Origin: an uncultured Selenomonadaceae bacterium
GTDB lineage: Bacteria; Bacillota; Negativicutes; Selenomonadales; Selenomonadaceae
Reading direction: 5' to 3'
NCBI GenBank assembly: GCA_905233325.1
Contig: CAJODU010000023.1
Span: 1-33,605 of the forward strand
Length of the DNA stretch: 33,605 bases
Position numbers and translations under genes: made by a program. The first letter of the stretch is position 1, and each line of letters opens with the position of its first letter. Shown piece after piece: positions 7,867 to 15,943 of this stretch. Below the pieces are notes generated by a model. It did no database searches, was not told the DNA's origin, and worked only from the letters and a program-made list of their open reading frames with translations.

Positions 7867-9108
7867 ATGGCTTATGAGGCATTATACACCCGTGCACGTC
7901 CAAAAAATCTTGCTCAACTCGTCGGGCAGGAACATATAAGCAATTCTTTGGCACGTGCTTTGAATCAGGATCGGCTTTCACACGCCTATTTGCTTGTCGG
8001 TACTCGCGGCACAGGCAAGACTTCAACTGCCAGAATCCTTGCCAGAGCTATAAATTGTGATACTGTACACGAGGCTAACGAAAATAAAAAAATTTTGCCC
8101 AATGACGTGATTCCGTGCAATGAATGTGAGGCCTGCCGCTCGTTCAAAAGTTCGCCGGACAATATAGAATTTGATGCTGCCTCCAATCGTTCCGTTGAAG
8201 ATGTAAGCCGACTGCTGTCGACAGCTTACCTTGCACCCTTGCAATCCCGCTTTAAAACCTTTATCATTGATGAAGTGCATATGTTGTCATTTGAGGCAGT
8301 CAATTCCATTTTGAAACTCATAGAGGAGCCGCCGCCCAATGTCGTCTTCTTCCTTGCCACGACGGAATTTAACAAAGTGCCGCAAACCATTCGCTCACGT
8401 TGTCAAATTTTAAACTTCAAGCTCATTCCTCAAGATGTAATTGCAAATCACATTTTAAATCTCGCTAAAGACTTGAATTTCTCGCTTGAGGAGGCCGCTG
8501 TCAGAAAGATTGCACGCCTTGCCAAGGGTTCGATGCGTGATGCCTTGACTCTCTTTGATCAATGCTACTCTATGACTGATTCGGACTTGTTGACAGTTGA
8601 CATTGTTGATAATACTTTGGGTCTGGTCTCTGATTCTGATCTTGATGAGATTGTTGAGGCTGCCAAATCAAGAGATCGCCGTCAAATAATCGAAAGTACG
8701 GCAAAGGCGTTTAAATCCGGTCTTACTGCCAACATTATTGCAGAATCAATCATCACAAGGCTTCGAGATATTGTATCTGATATAAAGGACAGTCGATCTG
8801 CTGAGTTGGCTGTATACAACGAAATGATTGATCAGCTGCGGAAATCTGTAATTGAAATGCAGGGTTCCGGTATTCCTGAGGTTATACTTGAAACTGCACT
8901 CTTTAAATTCGCCTCTAATCCCGTTTCAATTCCCGTCTATGAAATGCCGAAAGATTATTCATTTGAGGAGACTTACTCTCCGCCTGTCAGAGAATCAGAA
9001 AACAGTCCCAAGCCTAATATCAAAGATAAAGTAGTAAATATCAAGGATTTCAAGACTTCCAAAAAAAATCAAAGTGACGCAGCAGGTGATCTTGACGACG
9101 GATCTTGA
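7867..9108 (+). CDS. dnaX: DNA polymerase III gamma/tau subunit, N-terminal (gamma-length) reading frame
   Basis: Clamp-loader ATPase of the replicative polymerase. Visible parts are Walker A GTRGTGKTS (45-53), the zinc module Cys64/Cys84/Cys87/Cys90, Walker B/SRC elements IIDEVHML (133-140), EEPPPNVVFFLATTE and IRSRCQ, then the oligomerisation domain (to about 370) and a charged linker. The frame ends at TGA 9106-9108 after 413 residues. The tau C-terminal domain continues in the +1 frame. The stop is created by an exact 13-bp tandem duplication at 9088-9113; reading one copy would join DAAGDLDDG directly to NYTEEVD. The product here is close in size to E. coli gamma. Whether tau is also made is unknown. 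Confidence 0.93.
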   Translation: MAYEALYTRARPKNLAQLVGQEHISNSLARALNQDRLSHAYLLVGTRGTGKTSTARILARAINCDTVHEANENKKILPNDVIPCNECEACRSFKSSPDNIEFDAASNRSVEDVSRLLSTAYLAPLQSRFKTFIIDEVHMLSFEAVNSILKLIEEPPPNVVFFLATTEFNKVPQTIRSRCQILNFKLIPQDVIANHILNLAKDLNFSLEEAAVRKIARLAKGSMRDALTLFDQCYSMTDSDLLTVDIVDNTLGLVSDSDLDEIVEAAKSRDRRQIIESTAKAFKSGLTANIIAESIITRLRDIVSDIKDSRSAELAVYNEMIDQLRKSVIEMQGSGIPEVILETALFKFASNPVSIPVYEMPKDYSFEETYSPPVRESENSPKPNIKDKVVNIKDFKTSKKNQSDAAGDLDDGS

Positions 9109-9724
9109 CGACGGAAATTATACCGAAGAAGTTGATCCCGTTTTTGCAGAAATAGATAACGATTATATGGATAGTCTGGCTGATTCTCAAAATGAAGGTT
9201 ATTCTGTTTTTTCGGAATTTGACAGCGACTCTATGGATAGTCTGAATGAGTCTAAAAATCAAGAAGAGGCAATCTTTGAGCCGGAAATATCTGAGTCGGA
9301 AAACTTCACCGGCAGCAATCCTGATTTTGAGGAAATGGAGAATCAATCCGAAGATACAGGAGAAGATATATTTAATTTCATTCTAAAAAAACTCGAACAA
9401 AATGGAGAAATTGAAATATTTAATTGTCTTAAACTCGCAAAAGTGGTAAAATACAAATCGGAAACTTTTTTTCTGGAGTTTGCCGGTAGTACAGTTTCCG
9501 CAATGTTCCAAGGATATATTGAAAAATTAGAATTGCTGTCTGAAAAATATCTGGGAAATTATATTAAATTCCAACTTTTCAATGATGAAAACTTGTCAAA
9601 TGATAGCTTTAAGAAAAATGATATTTTTGGTAAGATGGCGGAGCCGGACAAAGAATATTTATTTAATATAATGAAATTTTTTAATGTCGACAAAAATGAT
9701 GTAAGACTTTTATATAATGATTAA
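9074..9724 (+). CDS. dnaX: DNA polymerase III tau C-terminal part, out of frame with dnaX
   Basis: This reading frame overlaps the end of the dnaX frame and is +1 to it. The first ~90 residues are an acidic, low-complexity linker with a 22-residue imperfect repeat (FAEIDNDYMDSLADSQNEG and FSEFDSDSMDSLNESKNQE). From about residue 95 a folded region resembles the C-terminal domain of tau that contacts DnaB and the polymerase (DIFNFILKKLEQNGEIEIF, LKLAKVVKYKSETFFLEF). The nominal GTG start at 9074 has no ribosome site, so I do not regard it as an independent gene. It is either a disrupted 3' end or is reached by frameshifting or transcript slippage at the A8 tract 9061-9068. Confidence 0.75.
   Translation: MTQQVILTTDLDDGNYTEEVDPVFAEIDNDYMDSLADSQNEGYSVFSEFDSDSMDSLNESKNQEEAIFEPEISESENFTGSNPDFEEMENQSEDTGEDIFNFILKKLEQNGEIEIFNCLKLAKVVKYKSETFFLEFAGSTVSAMFQGYIEKLELLSEKYLGNYIKFQLFNDENLSNDSFKKNDIFGKMAEPDKEYLFNIMKFFNVDKNDVRLLYND
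9088..9113 (+). repeat. 13-bp perfect tandem duplication inside dnaX
   Basis: GATCTTGACGACG occurs twice head to tail (9088-9100, 9101-9113). Since 13 is not a multiple of three, the second copy shifts the frame and creates the in-frame TGA at 9106-9108. With one copy the dnaX frame is continuous into the tau domain. Confidence 0.95.
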
Positions 9725-9757
9725 TTATAGAAAATTAAAACTAAGGAGAAATGATCA

Positions 9758-10105
9758 ATGGCACATCCACCTAAAATTAATATGAATGAACTTCTCAAAA
9801 AAGCTCAAGAACTGCAAAAGTCTCTGGAGGACAGCAAGGAAAAACTCAAGGCAGAGACTGCGACGGCAAGCGTCGGCGGCAATATGGTCACCGCAACTGT
9901 CGACGGTGAAAAGAATGTCAAAGAAATCAAAATTGACCCTGAGCTCATCAAAGACGGTGATGTTGAAGTTATCCAAGACCTCATTGTCAGTGCAATCAAC
10001 TCTGCCAATGCCGAAATTGAGAAGAAAATCACTGATAAGATGAATTCTATGGCAATGCCCTCGCTTGATAATATCCCCGGACTTTCAGGGCTCTTCGGTA
10101 AGTAA
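9758..10105 (+). CDS. ybaB: YbaB/EbfC family nucleoid-associated protein
   Basis: Small dimeric DNA-binding protein (115 aa) found almost universally between dnaX and recR. The pattern is typical: an N-terminal helix (MNELLKKAQELQKSLEDSKE), a central beta sheet (ATASVGGNMVTATVDGEKNV, KEIKIDPELI), and a C-terminal helix with a Gly/Pro/Met-rich tail ending GLSGLFGK. AAGGAGA precedes the ATG at good spacing. It overlaps nothing and is followed by recR after a single base, so the two are likely translationally coupled. Confidence 0.95.
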   Translation: MAHPPKINMNELLKKAQELQKSLEDSKEKLKAETATASVGGNMVTATVDGEKNVKEIKIDPELIKDGDVEVIQDLIVSAINSANAEIEKKITDKMNSMAMPSLDNIPGLSGLFGK

Positions 10106-10106
10106 A

Positions 10107-10709
10107 ATGAGTTCAAAGGCAATGACAGCGTTGGTGGAATCCCTCACCAAGCTGCCCGGGGTTGGTTACAAGACAGCAACGCGATTAGCTTATCATATCG
10201 TCAATATGAAGGACGCAGAAGTCAAGCACCTTGCCGATACTATCCGCAATATAAAAACGAGTACCAAGGAATGTTCAATCTGTTTCAATACCATTGACAG
10301 CAACAAAGATATTTGCGATATTTGCGCTTCCAATGAGCGTGACGATTCAACCATTTGTGTTGTCAAAGATGCCAAGGATTTAGATGCGATTGAGCGCGCA
10401 GGTTTTTACAAAGGCAAGTACCACGTTACAAATGGGCTTATCTCACCGCTCGCAGGTATTACGCAGGAAAATATCAGACTTCGTGAACTTGTCCAGCGGC
10501 TAACCAAAACCAATGTCAATGAAGTTATCATTGCATTTGAGCCGACTGTCGAGGGTGACGCCACGGCGTTGTTTATTTCTCGTCTGTTGAGTCCGGCGGG
10601 AATTAAAGTCACAAAACTTGCACGCGGTCTGCCGCTCGGTACAGACTTTTCCAGTACAGACAGCTTGACAATCGCTAAAGCTATAGAGAATCGAGTTATT
10701 ATAACCTAA
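10107..10709 (+). CDS. recR: Recombination protein RecR
   Basis: Acts with RecF and RecO to load RecA on gapped DNA. The ATG at 10107 is chosen because it follows the ybaB stop by one base and gives a normal 200-residue protein; an in-frame start at 10065 would overlap ybaB. Domains in order are the helix-hairpin-helix (LTKLPGVGYKTATRLAYHI), the C4 zinc site Cys56/59/70/73, the Toprim domain (ICVVKDAKDLDAIERAG, then IIAFEPTVEGDATALFI) and the C-terminal Walker-B-like segment (KVTKLARGLPLGTDF). A strong terminator follows. Confidence 0.97.
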   Translation: MSSKAMTALVESLTKLPGVGYKTATRLAYHIVNMKDAEVKHLADTIRNIKTSTKECSICFNTIDSNKDICDICASNERDDSTICVVKDAKDLDAIERAGFYKGKYHVTNGLISPLAGITQENIRLRELVQRLTKTNVNEVIIAFEPTVEGDATALFISRLLSPAGIKVTKLARGLPLGTDFSSTDSLTIAKAIENRVIIT

Positions 10710-10723
10710 ATTAGTAAAAGGAA

Positions 10724-10758
10724 CTCCTTGCCTTAAATGCAGGAGATTTTTTTTTTTT
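10724..10758 (+). terminator. Rho-independent terminator after recR
   Basis: CTCCTTGC (10724-10731) pairs with GCAGGAG (10739-10745) with one bulged T and a 7-nt loop. A run of 12 T follows at 10747-10758. It ends the dnaX-ybaB-recR unit. Confidence 0.9.
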
Positions 10759-10790
10759 GAAGAATCAAATCAGCATAGAAAAATATTTGT

Positions 10791-10827
10791 TTGAAAATTA
10801 TATAAATTGAATTATTATTGATTCAAT
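10791..10827 (+). promoter_or_regulatory. Candidate leuB promoter overlapping a dyad
   Basis: TTGAAA (10791-10796), 16-nt spacer, TATTAT (10813-10818). The -10 box lies in the 8-nt loop between inverted repeats ATTGAAT (10806-10812) and ATTCAAT (10821-10827), so a regulator bound to the dyad would cover it. No T-box or leader peptide is visible before leuB. Confidence 0.45.
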
Positions 10828-10849
10828 CTATATATCGGAGGGCGATTTA

Positions 10850-11914
10850 ATGAGTAAAATTGTTGTAATTCCCGGTGATGGAATAGGCAAGGAGATAACA
10901 GACAGTGCTGTCGAGGTTTTAAAGACAGTCGACAAAAAATTCAATCTCAATCTTGAATATGAGTATCACGATGCCGGCGGCACTGCCTATGATAAATTTG
11001 GTGTACCTCTGCCTGATGAGACGCTTGAGGCTTGCAAGAAGGCTGACGCCGTTCTCTTCGGAGCTGTCGGCGGCAATAAATGGGATAATGTTAAAGCTGA
11101 ACTTAGGCCGGAGCGTGCAATTCTCGGACTTCGCAAGGGTCTCGGTCTTTATGCCAATCTCAGACCTGTCAAAGTGGTTGATTCTCTCGTTGGCAACTCA
11201 CCTCTCAAGCCGGAACTTGTCAAAGGTGTTGATTTGGTGATTGTTCGTGAGCTCGTCGGTGGTATTTACTTTGGCGATCGCTGCGAATCTGAAATCAAAG
11301 ACGGCAGTGAGAGAGCGTGGGATTTAGAGAATTACTCGGTGCCGGAAGTTGAGCGCATAACTAAACTTGCCTTTGAGACGGCTAAGATCAGGCGTGGTAA
11401 ACTGACTTCAGTTGACAAGGCTAATGTTTTGGCTACTTCAAGACTCTGGCGTCGTACTGTCACAAAAGTCGCCGAAAATTTCACCGGCGTCGAACTCAAT
11501 CATCTTTACGTTGACAACTGTGCAATGCAGCTCTGTGTCAATCCCAAGCAGTTTGACGTTATCGTGACGGGCAACCTCTTCGGGGATATTTTGAGTGATG
11601 AGGCGGCTGTCATCGGCGGGTCAATCGGTCTCATGCCTTCTGCCTCAATAGGCGAACTCACCAGCCTCTATGAACCAATTCATGGTAGTGCGCCGGACAT
11701 TGCAGGTCAAGGTATAGCTAACCCAATGGGAACGATTCTTTCAGCGGCAATGCTCTTGAGGTACAGTCTCAAAGCTGAAGAGGCGGCTAAGGCAATAGAA
11801 GCGGCTATTGACAAAACTCTCGCAGATGGTTTCAGAACTGCTGATATTTACTCGGACGGTTTCAAGAAGATAGGCACCGAACAAGCCACTAAAGAAATCT
11901 GCTCAAGAATTTAG
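10850..11914 (+). CDS. leuB: 3-isopropylmalate dehydrogenase
   Basis: Third step of leucine synthesis: NAD-dependent oxidation and decarboxylation of 3-isopropylmalate. The 354-residue length is normal. Motifs are IPGDGIGKEI, LFGAVGGNKWDN, the substrate loop LRKGLGLYANLRPVKV, RELVGGIYFGD, TSVDKANVL with the catalytic Lys/Asp, and VTGNLFGDILSDEAA, then EPIHGSAPDIAGQG. GGAGGGCG precedes the ATG. No leuA, leuC or leuD is present. It heads a run of plus-strand genes for surface polysaccharide, 10 bp ahead of the glycosyltransferase. Confidence 0.97.
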   Translation: MSKIVVIPGDGIGKEITDSAVEVLKTVDKKFNLNLEYEYHDAGGTAYDKFGVPLPDETLEACKKADAVLFGAVGGNKWDNVKAELRPERAILGLRKGLGLYANLRPVKVVDSLVGNSPLKPELVKGVDLVIVRELVGGIYFGDRCESEIKDGSERAWDLENYSVPEVERITKLAFETAKIRRGKLTSVDKANVLATSRLWRRTVTKVAENFTGVELNHLYVDNCAMQLCVNPKQFDVIVTGNLFGDILSDEAAVIGGSIGLMPSASIGELTSLYEPIHGSAPDIAGQGIANPMGTILSAAMLLRYSLKAEEAAKAIEAAIDKTLADGFRTADIYSDGFKKIGTEQATKEICSRI

Positions 11915-11924
11915 CAGGTAAATT

Positions 11925-13241
11925 ATGAAAATAAAATTAAACATAAAAAAACTTCAGAAAAAATTTAATGCTCTTCGTTCCTCATATGATATGCGCGGCT
12001 TTGCTGATTTGATGGTCGAGATATTTCAAATGCACGAAAATTTCCTCAAAAACGGTCAACCTGTCCCTCCTGAGTTCATGGAATTTTATAAGCATGTCGA
12101 CGCCTACAGCTATGTCATACTTATGGAACTTTCAAAACACAATGGGAAGGCCGCCGTAAAATATATTGAAGCCATTCTGAAAATCTCTCCAAATCTTGCA
12201 AATATGATGTTTCACCTCTACTATATCATGGGTATGGCTTATTATGAGGCTGAAGATTATCCTAAGGCTGAAGAAAATTGGAAGATTTATTTGACGTTTC
12301 GTCAGCAAAAGTGGCAGGACAGCGATGAAATGGCTCTTTTCTATCTCGGCAACACTTTCACCTATGAAAAAAATTTTCCTATGGCTAAGGTTGCTTACGA
12401 GGAATGTCTTAAAATGAAGAAGTCTTTCACGGACGCTGCCGATAACCTGGCTATAGTCAATGAAGTCATAAATACCAACAATTTAGACGGATTGAGTGAT
12501 TTGCACAGGTATATTAATGAAAAATCTCTGCTGAATGTTGATGAGAATGATGAGGCGGCTTGTTTCAATATTCCCATATTTATCAACGCCCGCGATCGTG
12601 TCGGTGTTATGCAACAGCAGATTGACTGGCTCCTCAACGCCGGTTATACAAATATCATAATCCTCGACAACAACTCGACCTATCCGCCGCTCATGGAATA
12701 TTATAAGTCATTTAAAGGCGACAAGCGCGTCAGGATTATTATCTTTGACCATAATCTCGGATTTAAATCAATCTGGTTGAGCGGAATACTTGAGGCTATG
12801 AATATTGACACCCCCTATGTTTACACTGATCCCGATCTCGTTCCCATTGATACCTGCCCAAAGAATGTTGTACAGCATTTATTAAAAATTCTCAAAAAAG
12901 CTCCATTTATAAAAAAAGTCGGGCTGGGTATGGTCTATGATGACATTACTTTCTACGACAAGGAACATTGGCAGGAGATTGAGCAGCACTACTATGACTA
13001 TACTGATGTTGCCAAAGATCTCTATTACATTCAGGTTGATACAACTTTTGCCCTCTATGTCAACTGCCGCCATTATAATTTGAGATTCTCAATGCGAACT
13101 CTTGGAGATTTGATGGCGAGGCATCTGCCGTGGTATTTTGACTATGACAATCTGCCAAAAGATGAAAAGTATTACCTGGAACACTCGGATAAATCTTCAA
13201 CTATTGGTAACAGATTGCATGAAAACAAAGGATTGGAGTGA
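11925..13241 (+). CDS. TPR-containing glycosyltransferase (GT-A fold)
   Basis: A 438-residue cytoplasmic protein in two parts. Residues ~50-200 are helical repeats of tetratricopeptide type (ANMMFHLYYIMGMAYYEAED, ALFYLGNTFTYEKNFPMAKV). Residues ~210-400 look like a GT-A (GT2-like) transferase: FNIPIFINARDRV, YTNIIILDNNSTYPPLMEYY, DHNLGFKS and the DxD-type YTDPDLVP near residue 302, expected to bind a metal-nucleotide sugar. Donor and acceptor are unknown. It directly precedes glf with a 3-bp gap under a shared ribosome-site region, so a role in making a galactofuranose-containing glycan is plausible but inferred. Confidence 0.75.
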   Translation: MKIKLNIKKLQKKFNALRSSYDMRGFADLMVEIFQMHENFLKNGQPVPPEFMEFYKHVDAYSYVILMELSKHNGKAAVKYIEAILKISPNLANMMFHLYYIMGMAYYEAEDYPKAEENWKIYLTFRQQKWQDSDEMALFYLGNTFTYEKNFPMAKVAYEECLKMKKSFTDAADNLAIVNEVINTNNLDGLSDLHRYINEKSLLNVDENDEAACFNIPIFINARDRVGVMQQQIDWLLNAGYTNIIILDNNSTYPPLMEYYKSFKGDKRVRIIIFDHNLGFKSIWLSGILEAMNIDTPYVYTDPDLVPIDTCPKNVVQHLLKILKKAPFIKKVGLGMVYDDITFYDKEHWQEIEQHYYDYTDVAKDLYYIQVDTTFALYVNCRHYNLRFSMRTLGDLMARHLPWYFDYDNLPKDEKYYLEHSDKSSTIGNRLHENKGLE

Positions 13242-13246
13242 TGATA

Positions 13247-14389
13247 ATGTTTGATGTAATTATAATCGGTGCCGGATTCGCCGGTGCGGTGCTGGCGGAG
13301 AGATTCGCCACACAGCAAAATAAATCAGTCCTGCTCATTGAGCGTCGTCAGCACATTGGCGGCAACTGCTATGATGAGCGTGACAACAATGGGATTTTGA
13401 TTCACAAATACGGCCCTCACCTGTTCCACACTGATGATGAGGAAGTTTGGAAGTATTTGTCGCAGTTCACTGATTGGCATGTTTATCATCATCACGTTGA
13501 GGCGATGATTGACGGTCAGATCGTGCCTCTGCCCTTCAACCTCAACACCCTGCATAAGCTCTTTCCGCTGCCTCTTGCTGAGAAGTTGGAGGCTGCTCTG
13601 CTTAATCGTTACGACTTCAATACAAAAGTTCCTATCCTCAAGCTCAAACAGTCAACGGATAAGGACTTGCGCTATCTCGCCGACTACATCTACGAAAAGA
13701 TTTTCCTGCATTACACGGAGAAACAGTGGGGACTTTCGCCGGAAAATATTGAGGGTGCGGTGACTGCAAGAGTGCCGGTCTTTGTCGGGCGTGATGACAG
13801 ATATTTCAATGACAGATTCCAAGCGGTGCCTCTCAAGGGTTATACCGAGGTCTTCCGCAAAATGCTCAACCACAAGAATATCAAACTGCTGCTCAACACC
13901 AAGTTCAACGATGTGATGAAAGTCGAAGACAATAAAATCTACTTCCTCGATCAACCTTTTGACGGGCAGGTTATTTATACCGGTCAGCTTGATGATCTCT
14001 TCAACGAAAAGTTTGGTGCTCTGCCTTACAGAAGTGTTGATATGAAGTTCAGGACGGTCAACGTCGAAAGCTACCAGCCCGCCGCTACAGTCAACTATCC
14101 CAACAACTACGACTTCACCCGCATAACCGAATTTAAAAAAATTCACCCGATCAATTCAACTTCGACGACTATCCTCAAAGAATATCCGCAAGATTATGTT
14201 CGCGGTCAGAATACTCCTTACTATCCCATCTTCACTGAGGAGAATCAAAAGCGTTATGAGCAGTATGCCGCTGAAGTCAACAAAATTGACAATTTGACGG
14301 CTGTCGGACGCCTTGCCGAGTATCGCTACTATGATATGGACGATATTATTCGCAGGGCTTTAGATGTGTTTAACACCTTCAGGGTTTAA
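13247..14389 (+). CDS. glf: UDP-galactopyranose mutase
   Basis: Flavoenzyme that interconverts UDP-galactopyranose and UDP-galactofuranose, the donor for galactofuranosyl residues of surface glycans. I start at ATG 13247, eight bases after GGAG; the upstream GTG/ATG codons overlap that site. The 380-residue protein shows the FAD-binding MFDVIIIGAGFAGAVLAE, IERRQHIGGNCYDE, KYGPHLFHT, ENIEGAVTARVPVFVGRDDR, the YTGQLDDLF segment, then EYRYYDMDDIIRRAL at the end. The surrounding genes (TPR-glycosyltransferase, DUF4422) are polysaccharide genes. Confidence 0.97.
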   Translation: MFDVIIIGAGFAGAVLAERFATQQNKSVLLIERRQHIGGNCYDERDNNGILIHKYGPHLFHTDDEEVWKYLSQFTDWHVYHHHVEAMIDGQIVPLPFNLNTLHKLFPLPLAEKLEAALLNRYDFNTKVPILKLKQSTDKDLRYLADYIYEKIFLHYTEKQWGLSPENIEGAVTARVPVFVGRDDRYFNDRFQAVPLKGYTEVFRKMLNHKNIKLLLNTKFNDVMKVEDNKIYFLDQPFDGQVIYTGQLDDLFNEKFGALPYRSVDMKFRTVNVESYQPAATVNYPNNYDFTRITEFKKIHPINSTSTTILKEYPQDYVRGQNTPYYPIFTEENQKRYEQYAAEVNKIDNLTAVGRLAEYRYYDMDDIIRRALDVFNTFRV

Positions 14390-14406
14390 TCAAGGCAGGG
14401 GTTGAT

Positions 14407-15183
14407 GTGGATTTAAAAATATTGGTTGCAACTCACAAAGAATATTGGCTGCCGACGGAAGATGTCTATCTGCCCATACACGTCGGCTGTAAAGATAAGC
14501 CGCATAACGGCTGCATTGGCGACAACACCGGCGATAATATCTCTGATCAAAATGCTAACTATTGCGAATTGACAGGGCTCTATTGGGCGTGGAAGAATTT
14601 AAAGTGCGATTATATGGGGTTGTGCCACTACCGCCGCTACTTCGGACGCAAGAATTACTTTGACGGCACAGAGAAACTCAAGCAGAAAATATTTCAGCGT
14701 TCGGATTATGAAAATCTTCTGCAAAATAACGATATTATCTTGCCAGTGCAGAGGCGATATTATATTGAGACTGTACGCAGTCAGTATGAACACGCTCACA
14801 GCGGACGAGACCTTGAGCAGATAGAAAATATCATCACTTCAAAATATCCTGAGTACTTGCGGTCGTTCCGTGCGGTTATGAATCGCCGCCGACTGCATCT
14901 TTGGAATATGTTTGTAATGAAAAAGCCGCTCGTTGATTCCTATTGCAAGTGGCTCTTTGATATACTTTTCACATATGAAAAATGGATGGACGAGAATGGG
15001 CTGAGTGACAAAAAGCTGCGTCTGTTCGGTTTTATATCAGAGCGTCTTCTTGATGTATGGATATTCGGCAAGGGATTAAAGATTGCTGAAGTAGATGTGG
15101 TTATGCTGGAGAAGGTGAATTGGTTCAAAAAGGGCAGTGATTTCCTGCGCCGTAAATTATTTAGTCGTCGTTCTGACGATTGA
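14407..15183 (+). CDS. DUF4422 protein, putative capsular polysaccharide glycosyltransferase
   Basis: A 258-residue protein of the DUF4422 family, common in capsule and exopolysaccharide loci and thought to include glycosyltransferases. Recognisable parts are KILVATHKEYWLP at the start, CIGDNTGDNISDQNANYCEL, LYWAWKN and the conserved GLCHYRRYFGRK. Later come NNDIILPVQRRYY and LWNMFVMKKPLVDSYCKWLF, then SERLLDVWI. GTG start with AGGGG upstream. It follows glf by 17 bp, so the two likely work on the same polymer, possibly as a galactofuranosyl transferase; that is inference from neighbourhood. Confidence 0.82.
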   Translation: MDLKILVATHKEYWLPTEDVYLPIHVGCKDKPHNGCIGDNTGDNISDQNANYCELTGLYWAWKNLKCDYMGLCHYRRYFGRKNYFDGTEKLKQKIFQRSDYENLLQNNDIILPVQRRYYIETVRSQYEHAHSGRDLEQIENIITSKYPEYLRSFRAVMNRRRLHLWNMFVMKKPLVDSYCKWLFDILFTYEKWMDENGLSDKKLRLFGFISERLLDVWIFGKGLKIAEVDVVMLEKVNWFKKGSDFLRRKLFSRRSDD

Positions 15184-15196
15184 AAAGAGGTCCGAA

Positions 15197-15907
15197 ATGA
15201 AAAATTTACTTGTACTTTTGCTATGTTTCACGGTTTTGTCAATCATGACAACAACAGCATTTGCGGCTGAAACAAAAGTCCCGACATTATCAGTAAACGG
15301 AGAGGGGATAGTCGAGGCGGCACCGGACAGGGCAGCTATCTCCATTGGTGTTGTGACGCAGGATAAGGACGCCGCACGTGCTCAATCAGCAAATGCAAAA
15401 GCAGCACAGGACGTTATAAACTCTATAGTGGCACTTGGCGTTGATCGCAAAAATATCAACACCAGCGATTACAGTTTCCGCCCGACCTATCATCAAGATG
15501 CAAATCGTCAAAGTATTTTAAACGGTTATGAAGTTCGCAACACCGTTCACGTTATGCTTGATGATCTTGAGCTTGTCGGCAAAGTTATCGACACGGCTTT
15601 AAATCACGGTGCAAACAATATTGATTCTCTGGATTTTGGAATTAAAAATCGTAAAAAGCTGCAAGATGAGGCTCTTCTCCTTGCCATTCGCGACGCCCGT
15701 CAAAGAGCAGACCTCGTTGCTCGTGAGCTCGGAAAGACAATCACCGGCGTTCAAGATGTTTCGATCAATTTAGGTGGTGTCGGAGCGATGAGAATGAATA
15801 AAATGTATGCTATGGCGGCTATGGCTGATATGGAATCCTCAACGCCGATTGAAGCCGGAACTTTGAGTTGTTCGGCGTCAGTGCATATTATATATACTTT
15901 GAGCTAG
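15197..15907 (+). CDS. Secreted SIMPL-domain (DUF541) protein
   Basis: A 236-residue exported protein. The ATG at 15197 gives a clean signal peptide (MKNLLVLLLCFTVLSIMTTT then AFA-AET) with AGAGG upstream. The mature part is a SIMPL/DUF541 domain: PTLSVNGEGIVEAAPDRAAI, SIGVVTQ, NTSDYSFRPTYHQ, YEVRNTVHVML, then a helix ARQRADLVARELGKTI. The family includes periplasmic proteins of uncertain role such as oxidative-stress protein YggE. It is the last gene of the leuB-to-SIMPL run, 13 bp after the DUF4422 gene. It faces gdpP across a short intergenic region. Confidence 0.88.
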   Translation: MKNLLVLLLCFTVLSIMTTTAFAAETKVPTLSVNGEGIVEAAPDRAAISIGVVTQDKDAARAQSANAKAAQDVINSIVALGVDRKNINTSDYSFRPTYHQDANRQSILNGYEVRNTVHVMLDDLELVGKVIDTALNHGANNIDSLDFGIKNRKKLQDEALLLAIRDARQRADLVARELGKTITGVQDVSINLGGVGAMRMNKMYAMAAMADMESSTPIEAGTLSCSASVHIIYTLS

Positions 15908-15943
15908 AAAAAAAGGCAAGCAACATTTAACTTATTGCTTGTC
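15908..15943 (-). terminator. Terminator overlapping the gdpP stop codon
   Basis: Read on the minus strand, GACAAGCAA (15943-15935), which encodes the last residues of GdpP, pairs with TTGCTTGCC (15923-15915), 8 of 9 bases. Seven T follow (15914-15908). The stop codon lies in the loop. On the plus strand the same hairpin lacks a T run. Confidence 0.75.

Noticed and set aside
9074..9724. Independent gene starting at GTG 9074
   Set aside because: No ribosome site, the first residues lie inside the duplicated dnaX linker, and the rest matches the tau C-terminal domain.
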